Below, piece by piece: positions 1-6,271 of a stretch of DNA of 15,015 nucleotides. The DNA is from Thermoleophilia bacterium (GTDB taxonomy: Bacteria; Actinomycetota; Thermoleophilia; Gaiellales; JAICJC01). Under the pieces are notes generated by a model, which saw nothing but the letters and a program-made list of their open reading frames with translations, did no database searches and was not told the origin of the DNA. The translations under genes and the position numbers were made by a program. Position 1 is the stretch's first letter, and each line of letters starts with the position of its first letter. The stretch covers positions 1 through 15,015 of the forward strand of contig JAICJM010000088.1 in the NCBI GenBank assembly GCA_025928435.1. The letters are read 5' to 3'.

Positions 1-235
1 CCTCTCCCCCCCCCGCCCGCCTCCGCCCCCGGGGGCCGTGCCCCCCGCTCGTCCGCGCTCCGCCCTCCTGCGCCGTCCCCCCCCCGCCGCGCGGGCCCCC
101 CTGGGCCGCCGCCCCCCGCCCGCCCCCCCCGCGGGGGCGCCGGGCGCGCGCCCCCCGGCGCGCCCCCCCCCCCCCCCCCCCCCCCCCCCCGCCCCCGGCG
201 GCCGGCCCCCCCGCCCCCCCCCCCCCCCCCCCCAC
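1..235. repeat. C-rich low-complexity block, probably sequence artefact
   Basis: This stretch is almost only C and G, with long C homopolymers (longest around 166-190 and 219-233) and hardly any A or T. The composition changes abruptly to normal high-GC DNA at about 234. Open frames here encode only Pro/Ala/Arg-rich strings without a domain, so I call no gene. Such blocks at the edge of a contig commonly come from dark-cycle poly-G base calls (poly-C on the other strand) or from failed assembly extension. A genuine GC microsatellite is the less likely alternative. Confidence 0.7.
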
Positions 236-244
236 GTTAAAGCG

Positions 245-272
245 CGAAGGGCCACCCGAGGGTGGCCCTTCG
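245..272 (-). terminator. Hairpin terminator behind the flagellin gene
   Basis: This is a perfect 12-base inverted repeat (CGAAGGGCCACC and its complement) around a 4-base loop, 23 bases downstream of the flagellin stop codon on the minus strand. In the direction of transcription it is followed by GCTTTAACG, a short, weak T stretch. Position, stem strength and the single-gene transcript upstream support intrinsic termination of fliC mRNA. The weak U tract leaves room for an mRNA-stabilising hairpin instead. Confidence 0.75.
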
Positions 273-295
273 TGTCATGCGGGTGAAGCGTGGTA

Positions 296-1114
296 CTAGC
301 GGAGCAGCGAGAGCACCGACTGCGGGCTCTGGTTGGCCTGCGAGAGGACGCTCATGCCGGCCTGCTGGAGCACCTGCAGCTTCGTGAAGTTGACCATCTC
401 CGACGCCATGTCGACGTCCTTGATGCTCGACTCGGAGGCCGACAGGTTCTCCTGGTAGTTGGCCAGGTTGTTCAGCGTGTGCTGGAGCCGGTTCTGGACG
501 GCGCCGAACGTCGCGCGATCGGTGGAGACGTTCTGGATGGCGGCGTCGATCGCCGACAGGTTGATCGTCGAGCCGGAGAAGCTGAAGATCGCGGAGTCGA
601 CGGCGTAGCTCGAGCCCGAACCGAACAGCTTGACCGCGTTCGTCGAGATCGTCTCGTTGTCGTTGGCGCCCACCTGGAAGGTGATCGTGGCGTTGCCCGT
701 CAGGAGCGCGATGCCGTTGAACTTGGTGTCGCTACCGATGCTCGACACCTCGGCGCAGAGCTGCGCGACCTCGGCCGTGATGGCGGCCTGGTCGGCGGTC
801 GACAGCGTGCCGTTGTTGTACTCGACGGCGAGGTCGCGGACGCGCTGCAGCATGGCGGTGACCTCACCCATCGCACCGTCGGCGGTCTGCACGAGGTTGA
901 CCGCGTCCTGCGCGTTCTGCTGGGCCTGGCTCAGGCCGCTGACCTGGGCGCTGAGCTTCTCGGAGATGGCCAGACCGGCGGCGTCGTCGGCGGCCTTGTT
1001 GATGCGGTAACCCGAGGAGAGCTTCTCCATCGAGCTGGCCAGCATGTTGCTGGTCTTGACCAGGTTCCGATGGGCGTCGAACGCCTCGATGTTGGTCTGC
1101 ACGGAGAGGGACAT
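296..1114 (-). CDS. fliC: Flagellin (filament subunit)
   Basis: This encodes a 272-residue flagellin, the secreted subunit of the flagellar filament. Residues 1-138 form the conserved N-terminal D0/D1 part (SLSVQTNIEAFDAHRNL; KLSSGYRINKAADDAAGLAI at 31-50; LQRVRDLAVEYNNGT at 89-103). Residues 190-272 form the C-terminal coiled helices ending in VLSLLR. The variable middle is only about 50 residues, so this is a compact flagellin with a minimal D2/D3 region. I chose the ATG at 1114 because the protein then starts at the conserved terminus and AAGGAGG lies 5 bases upstream. A start at 1174 would lie at the predicted transcription start. Residue 120 is cysteine, uncommon in flagellins. The gene stands alone between a sigma-28-like promoter and a hairpin, so it is probably monocistronic and a late gene. 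It is the only flagellin in the window. Confidence 0.97.
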   Translation of the reverse strand: MSLSVQTNIEAFDAHRNLVKTSNMLASSMEKLSSGYRINKAADDAAGLAISEKLSAQVSGLSQAQQNAQDAVNLVQTADGAMGEVTAMLQRVRDLAVEYNNGTLSTADQAAITAEVAQLCAEVSSIGSDTKFNGIALLTGNATITFQVGANDNETISTNAVKLFGSGSSYAVDSAIFSFSGSTINLSAIDAAIQNVSTDRATFGAVQNRLQHTLNNLANYQENLSASESSIKDVDMASEMVNFTKLQVLQQAGMSVLSQANQSPQSVLSLLR

Positions 1115-1119
1115 ATCTT

Positions 1120-1126
1120 CCTCCTT
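1120..1126 (-). promoter_or_regulatory. Strong Shine-Dalgarno of fliC
   Basis: AAGGAGG lies 5 bases upstream of the ATG at 1114. It is one of the best ribosome binding sites in the window, as expected for a very abundant protein, and it decides the start in favour of 1114. Confidence 0.9.
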
Positions 1127-1179
1127 GAAGATAGGTGTGTGTGTCCTTTGCGACCGCGTCCTTGCGGTGCGCATACCGG

Positions 1180-1206
1180 TAATCGTCCGCCCCTCTTTAG
1201 TCTTTA
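1180..1206 (-). promoter_or_regulatory. Sigma-28 (FliA/WhiG) type promoter of fliC
   Basis: Read on the minus strand: TAAA (1206-1203), a 15-base spacer, then GACGATTA (1187-1180). The FliA/WhiG consensus is TAAA-N15-GCCGATAA, so the -35 core and spacing are exact and six of eight -10 bases match. The -10 ends 65 bases before the fliC start. The likely reader is the FliA/WhiG-like sigma factor encoded at 8862-9686. The motA promoter has the same spacing and the same GATTA end. Confidence 0.8.
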
Positions 1207-1224
1207 GCGATCTGTAAAGATCGC
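1207..1224. promoter_or_regulatory. Palindrome abutting the fliC -35 element
   Basis: GCGATCT, a 4-base gap, then AGATCGC form a perfect 7-base inverted repeat (GCGATCTTTACAGATCGC on the minus strand). It begins on the base next to the -35 TAAA. Position and symmetry suit a binding site for a dimeric regulator of flagellin transcription. No regulator is identified, and a chance palindrome is possible. Confidence 0.4.
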
Positions 1225-1252
1225 AAACGGGGACACCTCAACCGGGCCGCAA

Positions 1253-1330
1253 CCACCCGGGGTCAGACCCCACCCACGCCTGCTCTCCGTGGGCCCGTGG
1301 GGTCTGACCCCCACACTGCTCCATCTTCAG
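1253..1330. repeat. Modular intergenic palindromic repeat, copy A
   Basis: Two odd palindromes, GGGGTCAGACCCC (1259-1271) and GGGGTCTGACCCC (1299-1311), are parts of 15-base arms (1259-1273 and 1297-1311) that are exact reverse complements of each other, 23 bases apart. The left one is preceded by CCACCC. The right one is followed after 2 bases by CACTGCTCCATCTTCAG (1314-1330). The same modules recur at 9707-9804. It looks like a REP-like dispersed element. On the minus strand it lies 40 bases behind the last small gene of the flhF transcript, so it may also act as that unit's 3' hairpin. Confidence 0.7.
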
Positions 1331-1350
1331 GCGCGACAGGGCAGAACTCG

Positions 1351-1515
1351 CTACGCGCGGACGTCGATCAGGTGCGGCTCGTCGTCGTCGGGCTCGTCGG
1401 CCGGGACGTTCGGCTGCTGCTTGGGCCGGCGCTGGTCGCCGTCGCGGCGCGCGTCGCGCTCGCGCAGGGCCCACGCAGGCGGCGTCTGCGGGATGCGGTC
1501 GATCGGGTCGGTCAC
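1351..1515 (-). CDS. Small hypothetical protein, 54 residues, coupled to the preceding membrane protein gene
   Basis: This is a GTG-started frame whose start overlaps the stop codon of the upstream gene as GTGA, the same junction used by motA/motB, motB/fliL, fliO/fliP and fliQ/fliR. The product is soluble-looking. It has a proline-containing start (TDPIDRIPQTPPAWALRERD), a strongly basic centre (RRDGDQRRPKQQ), an acidic patch (DEPDDDEP at 40-47) and the end HLIDVRA. There is no membrane segment or cysteine. I do not recognise a family. The exact overlap and the alternating charge blocks suggest a real small protein that may act with the 105-residue membrane protein. A chance open frame cannot be excluded in high-GC DNA. 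Confidence 0.6.
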   Translation of the reverse strand: MTDPIDRIPQTPPAWALRERDARRDGDQRRPKQQPNVPADEPDDDEPHLIDVRA

Positions 1516-1829
1516 GCCTCAGTCCCCGGCTGCGAGCCCCGCTGGAGGGCGCGCCTCTGGTTCTCCTTGGCCCGCCGCACCGCGCTCTTCGCCTCGCCCT
1601 CGAGCAGGTGCTGCCAGAGGACGATCGCGGCGATCCAGGCCAGCATCTGGCCGGCGACGCCGGCGATGACGCCGCGCAGGAGCGCGTCGGCCACACCCAT
1701 CCCGCCCAGGTAGCTGAAGCCGGCGACGACGACGAATCCGAGCAGCCCGCCCCATGCCTTGATCTGGCGGATCGAGGCGGCGGCGCGGGGATGGTCGGAG
1801 AGTGCGACGAGCGGCGGCTTGGGGTCCAT
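1512..1829 (-). CDS. Small two-helix membrane protein of the flagellar cluster, family unknown
   Basis: This 105-residue protein's ATG overlaps the flhF stop (TGATG, one shared base), so translation is probably coupled to FlhF. Residues 1-24 are polar. Residues 25-45 (around GGLLGFVVVAGFSYLGG) and 51-72 (around GVIAGVAGQMLAWIAAIVLW) are Gly/Ala-rich hydrophobic segments long enough to cross the membrane. The C-terminal tail (about 74-105) is highly charged and basic (EGEAKSAVRRAKENQRRALQ), which predicts both ends on the cytoplasmic side. In many flagellar operons flhG (MinD-like ATPase) follows flhF; here this gene takes that place, but it has no P-loop and is not FlhG. A role near the export gate or in FlhF placement is inference from position only. 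Confidence 0.85.
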   Translation of the reverse strand: MDPKPPLVALSDHPRAAASIRQIKAWGGLLGFVVVAGFSYLGGMGVADALLRGVIAGVAGQMLAWIAAIVLWQHLLEGEAKSAVRRAKENQRRALQRGSQPGTEA

Positions 1830-3040
1830 CAGGGCATCACCAGCGCGGCGAGCTCGGTGGGATCGGCGGGGCGGAGCCCGTCACCGGGGCGGCGGCCGTC
1901 CGCGATGTAGGAGACCGGCCGCCTCAGGCCGAGCGAGATGCCGACGGGAACGGCCGCGGTCGGCGCCTCGTCGATGCGCGAGATCAGGATCCGGTTGGCC
2001 GGGAAGACCGGGTCGATCGCGGCGTTCAGGTGCAGCAGCGAGCGCGCGTCGTAGCCCGCGGGGGCGATCAGGTGCGTCTCGTCCGGCCGCGCGCCCGCGA
2101 GCAGCCTGCCGAGGGCGGCGATGCTCTCGCCGTCACCTGCCGAGACGGGCGGCGTGTCGATCAGGACCACTCCGTCGTTGCCGGGTGCGCGCACCGCCGA
2201 CTTGGCGGCTTCGGGCGTGTCGGCCGTGCGGCGCTCGACGTCGAGGCCCTCGGTCATCGCCTCGAGGCGCTCGGCGCCCTCGCCGGGCTCGAGGCTGACG
2301 AGGCGGACGGTGAACGGAGAGCGATCGGCGAAGGCGTGGGCGAGCTTGGCGACGGTGAGCGTCTTGCCGGCGCCGGCCGGGCCGACGATCGCGATCGTGC
2401 GGCTCTTCGAGCGCCAGCCGTGCTCCACCCGCACCGTGCGGGCGAGCATCTGGCGGACGAGGTCGGCCTCCTTCGCGCCGGGCGCGAACGGCGCCAGCAG
2501 GCGGATCGCGTCGGAGACGAGCGCCTCGACGACGTCGGCCGGCATCCCCGCGTCGACGAGCTCGGCGGAGACCTGCTCCCAGTCGCCGGTCGCGACCTGG
2601 CGGGCGGCCACCTCGATCGACTCGCCGGCGGACACGAGGTCGATGCCCTCGAACGCGTCGGGAATCGCCGGCGTCTCGTCGCGCTCGATCAGCGCGTCGT
2701 CGAGGACGTCGGCGAAGGGGCTCGCCTGCTCGATGAACGAGCGCATCACGGGGCCGTCGGCGTCGACGCCCAGGTCGAGGTCGGAGTCCATCTCGAGCTC
2801 GGGCTCGCGGGCCGCGTCGTACGCGTCGAACACGCTGCGCGCAGGGACGGCCTGCACCGGTGCGCCCGCCTGCGCCTCGACCTCGATGCAGCGCTTGCCG
2901 AAGAAGCCCGCGAAGCCGCCGGTCACGCCCTCGCGCCTGCGCGTGATGACCGCGCCGGCACCCAGCTCCTCACGGATCCGGGGAAGCAGCTCCTCGAGGG
3001 ACGCGCCCTGGTAGGTGCGGGTCTCTGACATGGTGTGCAT
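1829..3040 (-). CDS. flhF: FlhF, SRP-type GTPase of flagellar placement, with decayed G motifs
   Basis: FlhF is a cytoplasmic and peripheral-membrane SRP-family GTPase that helps set flagellar site and number. This one has 403 residues. The N-terminal FlhF-specific part is visible (YQGASLEELLPRIREELG at 10-27; GGFAGFFGKRCIEVEA at 41-56), followed by an acidic linker (about 75-135), a helical N domain (about 140-205) and the G domain. The P-loop is intact (GPAGAGKT, 220-227), and the YIADGRRPGDGL end motif matches the family. The DTYR-type G2 motif is replaced by SLEPGEGAERL, DTAGR by DTPPVSAGD (295-303), and TKLD by SRIDE. GTP hydrolysis or dimerisation may therefore be altered. The gene starts 14 bases after flhA. 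A second ATG at 3031 is equally plausible; neither has a clear ribosome site. Confidence 0.9.
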   Translation of the reverse strand: MHTMSETRTYQGASLEELLPRIREELGAGAVITRRREGVTGGFAGFFGKRCIEVEAQAGAPVQAVPARSVFDAYDAAREPELEMDSDLDLGVDADGPVMRSFIEQASPFADVLDDALIERDETPAIPDAFEGIDLVSAGESIEVAARQVATGDWEQVSAELVDAGMPADVVEALVSDAIRLLAPFAPGAKEADLVRQMLARTVRVEHGWRSKSRTIAIVGPAGAGKTLTVAKLAHAFADRSPFTVRLVSLEPGEGAERLEAMTEGLDVERRTADTPEAAKSAVRAPGNDGVVLIDTPPVSAGDGESIAALGRLLAGARPDETHLIAPAGYDARSLLHLNAAIDPVFPANRILISRIDEAPTAAVPVGISLGLRRPVSYIADGRRPGDGLRPADPTELAALVMP

Positions 3041-3054
3041 TCGCCGGCGGTGCC

Positions 3055-5109
3055 CTAGCCCGCCACGACCCCGGTGGACTCGACACGGATGCCCGGCAGG
3101 ATCTCATTGTAGGACACGACCGGCAATTGCGGTAATGCCTGCTCGATCAGACGCCGCAGATGGCGGCGGACGCGGCCGGAGCACAGGAGCACGGGCCGCA
3201 GGCCCATGCCGGTGGCCTGCTCGACCTCGCCGCTCAGCAGCCGCACGACCGTCTGCGCGCGCGCGGGATCCATCGCCAGGTACTCGCCGTCACGCGTCTG
3301 CGTGACCGACTCGGCAATCTCCTGCTCCAGGTTCGGGTCGAGCGAGATCGCCTGGAGCGACTTGTTCGAGTCGAGGTAGTGGAACGTGATCGAGCGGGCC
3401 AGCGCCTGGCGGGCGTACTCGGCCAGGATGGCCGGGTCGCGCGTCGATGCGGCGCGGTCGCCGATGGCCTCGAGGATCGTGCCCAGGTCGCGGATCGAGA
3501 CGTTCTCGCGCAACAGGTGCTGGAGAACGCGCTGCACCTCTCCGACACCCAGCTTCTCCGGCACGACCTCCTCGACCGCGGCGGCGTTCTGCTCCTTGAG
3601 CGCGTCGATCAGCTTCTTCGTCTCTTGGCGGGTGAGGAGCTCGTCCACGTGGCGGCGGATGGTCTCGGTCAGGTGGGTGACGATCATCGACTCGGCGTCG
3701 ACGACCGTGTAGCCGAGCGCCTCGGCCTCGGCGCGGTGGTTCTCGTCGATCCACACCGCCGGGAGTCCGAAGGCCGGCTCGACGGTCGGGATGCCGGACA
3801 CGCCGGGAGTGGCGTCGCCCGGGTCCATCGCCAGCCGGTGGCCGGGGATGACGCGGCCGCGGGCCACCTCGGCGCCGCGCACCTTCACCGCGTACTCGTG
3901 CGAGTCGAGCCCCACGTCGTCGTGGATGCGCACGGGCGCGATCACCATGCCGAGCTCGGAGGCGATCTGGCGGCGGACGACGCCGACGCGGCCGAGCAGC
4001 GAGCCGCCCGACTTCGCGTCGACCATGGGCACGAGGCCGAAGCCGATCGTGAGCTCGAGCGGGTCGATCTGGAGCGCGCCGACGGCGGCGTCGCCCGGGG
4101 CGGCGGCGGGGGCCGGCAGGGCGTCCTGCGCGGCCTGCGTCGCGGCGGCGGCCTTGGCGTGGGCCGCCATGGCCCGGCCGAGCATGAAGAAGATGGCGCC
4201 GATGGTCAGAAAGGGAATGATCGGCATCCCCGGGACGACGCCCATCGCGGCGATGATGGCGCCGGCGATCATCGGCGCCCGCGGCTGGCGCAGGATCTGG
4301 GCGGAGATGTCGGAGCCGAGGTCGGCCTCGCTGCCCGACCGGGTGACGATGATGCCCATCGCCGTCGAGATCAGGAGCGCCGGGATCTGCGCGGCCAGGC
4401 CGTCGCCGATCGTGAGGATGGGGAAGACGTGGGAGGCGTCCGAGAAGGACATGCCGCGCTGGAGCAGGCCGACGCCGATGCCGCCGACCAGGTTGATCGC
4501 CACGATCAGGATGCCGGCCATGGCGTCGCCCTTCACGAACTTGGACGCGCCGTCCATCGCCCCGTAGAAGTCGGCCTCGCGCGCGATCTGCTCGCGCCGC
4601 TCGCGGGCCTGCTGGTCGGTGATCTGGCCGGCGTTCAGGTCGGCGTCGATCGCCATCTGCTTGCCCGGCATGGCGTCCAGGGTGAATCGGGCGGCGACCT
4701 CGGCCACGCGGCCGGAGCCGTTCGTGATCACGACGAACTGGATCACGATCAGGATCAGGAAGACGACCATCCCGACAAGCACGTTGCCGCCCACGACGAA
4801 CGAGCCGAAGGCGTGGATCACGCCGCCGGCGTCGCCGTGCAGGAGCACGAGCCGGGTGACGCTGATGTTGATCCCGAGGCGGAAGAGGGTCGTCAGGAGG
4901 AGGAGCGACGGGAAGGCGGCGAAGTCGAGCGCGCGCGGCACGTACATCGTCGTGATCAGGATCATCAGCGCGCCCGCGATGTTGACCGTGATGAAGATGT
5001 CGATCAGCGCGCTCGGCAGCGGCACGAGCATCATCGCGACCACGACGACGACGCCGACCGCGGCCAGCAGGTCGTTGTGGCGCAGGAGGATCTTCAGTCC
5101 GCCGCCCAT
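3055..5109 (-). CDS. flhA: FlhA, export gate protein
   Basis: FlhA is the large inner-membrane subunit of the flagellar type III export gate; its cytosolic ring binds chaperone-substrate complexes. At 684 residues it has the normal length. The N-terminal half carries the eight expected membrane segments. The FHIPEP signature region follows the fourth (SGRVAEVAARFTLDAMPGKQ, 132-151). FVKGDAMAG (191-199) includes Asp195, the counterpart of the essential Asp208 of Salmonella. An Ala/Pro-rich linker (around 315-345) leads to the cytosolic domain, which ends with the typical VLLCSGRVRRHLRRL and LPQLPVVSYNEILPG. The ATG comes 3 bases after a TGA in the same frame that closes an 11-codon mini-ORF, and there is no clear ribosome site, so re-initiation may supply translation. 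Confidence 0.97.
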   Translation of the reverse strand: MGGGLKILLRHNDLLAAVGVVVVVAMMLVPLPSALIDIFITVNIAGALMILITTMYVPRALDFAAFPSLLLLTTLFRLGINISVTRLVLLHGDAGGVIHAFGSFVVGGNVLVGMVVFLILIVIQFVVITNGSGRVAEVAARFTLDAMPGKQMAIDADLNAGQITDQQARERREQIAREADFYGAMDGASKFVKGDAMAGILIVAINLVGGIGVGLLQRGMSFSDASHVFPILTIGDGLAAQIPALLISTAMGIIVTRSGSEADLGSDISAQILRQPRAPMIAGAIIAAMGVVPGMPIIPFLTIGAIFFMLGRAMAAHAKAAAATQAAQDALPAPAAAPGDAAVGALQIDPLELTIGFGLVPMVDAKSGGSLLGRVGVVRRQIASELGMVIAPVRIHDDVGLDSHEYAVKVRGAEVARGRVIPGHRLAMDPGDATPGVSGIPTVEPAFGLPAVWIDENHRAEAEALGYTVVDAESMIVTHLTETIRRHVDELLTRQETKKLIDALKEQNAAAVEEVVPEKLGVGEVQRVLQHLLRENVSIRDLGTILEAIGDRAASTRDPAILAEYARQALARSITFHYLDSNKSLQAISLDPNLEQEIAESVTQTRDGEYLAMDPARAQTVVRLLSGEVEQATGMGLRPVLLCSGRVRRHLRRLIEQALPQLPVVSYNEILPGIRVESTGVVAG

Positions 5110-5112
5110 GGC

Positions 5113-5148
5113 TCAGCGACCCATCTCGGTGGTGAGTGATCCGGTCAT
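5113..5148 (-). CDS. Possible 11-codon mini-ORF just before flhA
   Basis: ATG to TGA encodes MTGSLTTEMGR. Its ATG overlaps the stop of the preceding mini-ORF (ATGA), and its own TGA is in the flhA frame, one codon before the flhA ATG. The arrangement would carry ribosomes from flhB to flhA by successive re-initiation. It could also be plain spacer; a stable peptide product is not implied. Confidence 0.25.
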   Translation of the reverse strand: MTGSLTTEMGR

Positions 5149-5207
5149 TCCGGAGCCTCATCGGCGTTCTCGCGCGCCGACTTGAGGGTGCGCGGGGCCG
5201 CGGTCAC
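5145..5207 (-). CDS. Possible 20-residue mini-ORF between flhB and flhA
   Basis: The GTG overlaps the flhB stop codon as GTGA, the junction used repeatedly in this operon, and the frame ends in TGA overlapping the next ATG. The peptide MTAAPRTLKSARENADEAPE is hydrophilic, without membrane segment or known motif. It may be a translated spacer that couples flhB to flhA. Confidence 0.3.
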   Translation of the reverse strand: MTAAPRTLKSARENADEAPE

Positions 5208-6268
5208 GAGGCCCTCCGGCGGCGGCCCGCGGTGCGGTAGACGAACGCGAGCACCTCGGCGACGGCGGCGAAGAACGAGTCCGGGATCATCTGCCCGATC
5301 TCCACCTCCTTATAGAGCGCGCGCGCGAGGGGCGGGTTCTGGAGCACGGGCACGTCGGCGTCCTCGGCCGCCTTGCGGATGGCGGCCGCGACCAGGTCGA
5401 CGCCCTTCGCCACCATCTCCGGCGCCGGCCGGCTGCCGTCGTAGCGCAGCGCGACGGCGAAGTGGGTCGGGTTCGTGACGACGACGTCGGCGGTGGCGAC
5501 GTCGGCGATCATGCGCTGGCGGGCGCGGGCGAACTGGCGGCGGCGGATCGCGCTTCGCACCTCGGGGGCCAGGTCGGACTGGCGCGACTCCTGCCGCACC
5601 TCCTCCTTCGTCATCCGCAGGGACTTCTCGAGCTGGTAGCGCTGCCAGACGAAGTCGACGATCCCGATCAGCAGGAACGCCACGGACACGTAGAGGGCGA
5701 GCGTCATGACCGAGTCGGCGAGCTGGCTCATGATGTCGCCCGGAGGCGCGCCGGCAAGCTCGCCCAGGTTCTGCAGGCGCGGCCAGATGGCCACGAACGC
5801 CGCCACGGCGACGACCGAGGTCTTGACGACGGTCTTTCCGCCCTCGAAGAGCGCGCGCACGCCGAAGATGCGCTTGAAGCCGCTGCGGGGGTCGAGCCGG
5901 TTCCACTGCGGGCTGATGGCCGCGGTCGTGATCGCCGGGCGGTTCTGGAGCACGTTCGCGATCAGGCCGGCCGCGAGCGCGGTGACCGCGATCGGCGCCA
6001 CGATCCCGACCATCGACGTCACGCCCCACGAGAACAGGTCGCCGACCCCGGCCCGGCCGGCCAGGCGGGTCGAGCCGGACTGGCTCAGGCCGACGCGGAC
6101 GATGTCGGCGAAGCGGTCGAGCATCGACGGCCCGGTCACGATCAGCGCCACGATCCCGCCCATGACCACGGCCGCCGACGTCAGGTCGTGCGACCGCGCG
6201 ATCTGGCCCTTCTCGCGGGCCTCCTTGCGCCGTTTCGGTGTGGCCTTCTCGGTGCGGTTGTCGGCCAC
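5204..6268 (-). CDS. flhB: FlhB, export gate protein with self-cleaving NPTH site
   Basis: FlhB is a membrane subunit of the export apparatus; with FliK it switches secretion from rod/hook to filament substrates. At 354 residues it has the usual length. The N terminus is basic and conserved (TEKATPKRRKEAREKGQIARS). Four membrane segments lie within about 32-207. The cytosolic linker (KEEVRQESRQSDLAPEVRSA) leads to the auto-cleavage motif NPTH at 266-269, followed by FAVALRYD. The C-terminal domain ends in a basic GRRRRAS tail. It starts with GTG, 3 bases after the fliR stop. Confidence 0.97.
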   Translation of the reverse strand: MADNRTEKATPKRRKEAREKGQIARSHDLTSAAVVMGGIVALIVTGPSMLDRFADIVRVGLSQSGSTRLAGRAGVGDLFSWGVTSMVGIVAPIAVTALAAGLIANVLQNRPAITTAAISPQWNRLDPRSGFKRIFGVRALFEGGKTVVKTSVVAVAAFVAIWPRLQNLGELAGAPPGDIMSQLADSVMTLALYVSVAFLLIGIVDFVWQRYQLEKSLRMTKEEVRQESRQSDLAPEVRSAIRRRQFARARQRMIADVATADVVVTNPTHFAVALRYDGSRPAPEMVAKGVDLVAAAIRKAAEDADVPVLQNPPLARALYKEVEIGQMIPDSFFAAVAEVLAFVYRTAGRRRRAS

Positions 6269-6271
6269 GGG

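Noticed and set aside
38..286. Open frame with a proline/arginine-rich product in the C-rich block
   Set aside because: Its composition comes only from homopolymers; there is no ribosome site or domain, and it runs into the fliC terminator.
1114..1174. Longer flagellin starting at ATG 1174
   Set aside because: That ATG lies at the predicted transcription start, and the extra 20 residues are unlike any flagellin N terminus; ATG 1114 has a strong ribosome site.
1253..1330. CRISPR or insertion-sequence end
   Set aside because: Only two inverted copies, no regular spacers and no transposase frame; a REP-like intergenic repeat fits better.
1802..3028. A 408-residue plus-strand frame opposite flhF
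   Set aside because: Low-complexity Arg/Gly/Asp-rich translation opposite a recognisable gene; no start signal.
3160..5139. A 659-residue plus-strand frame opposite flhA
   Set aside because: Typical antisense shadow of a high-GC gene (Asp/Arg/His/Gly-rich, no domain); flhA on the other strand is fully conserved.
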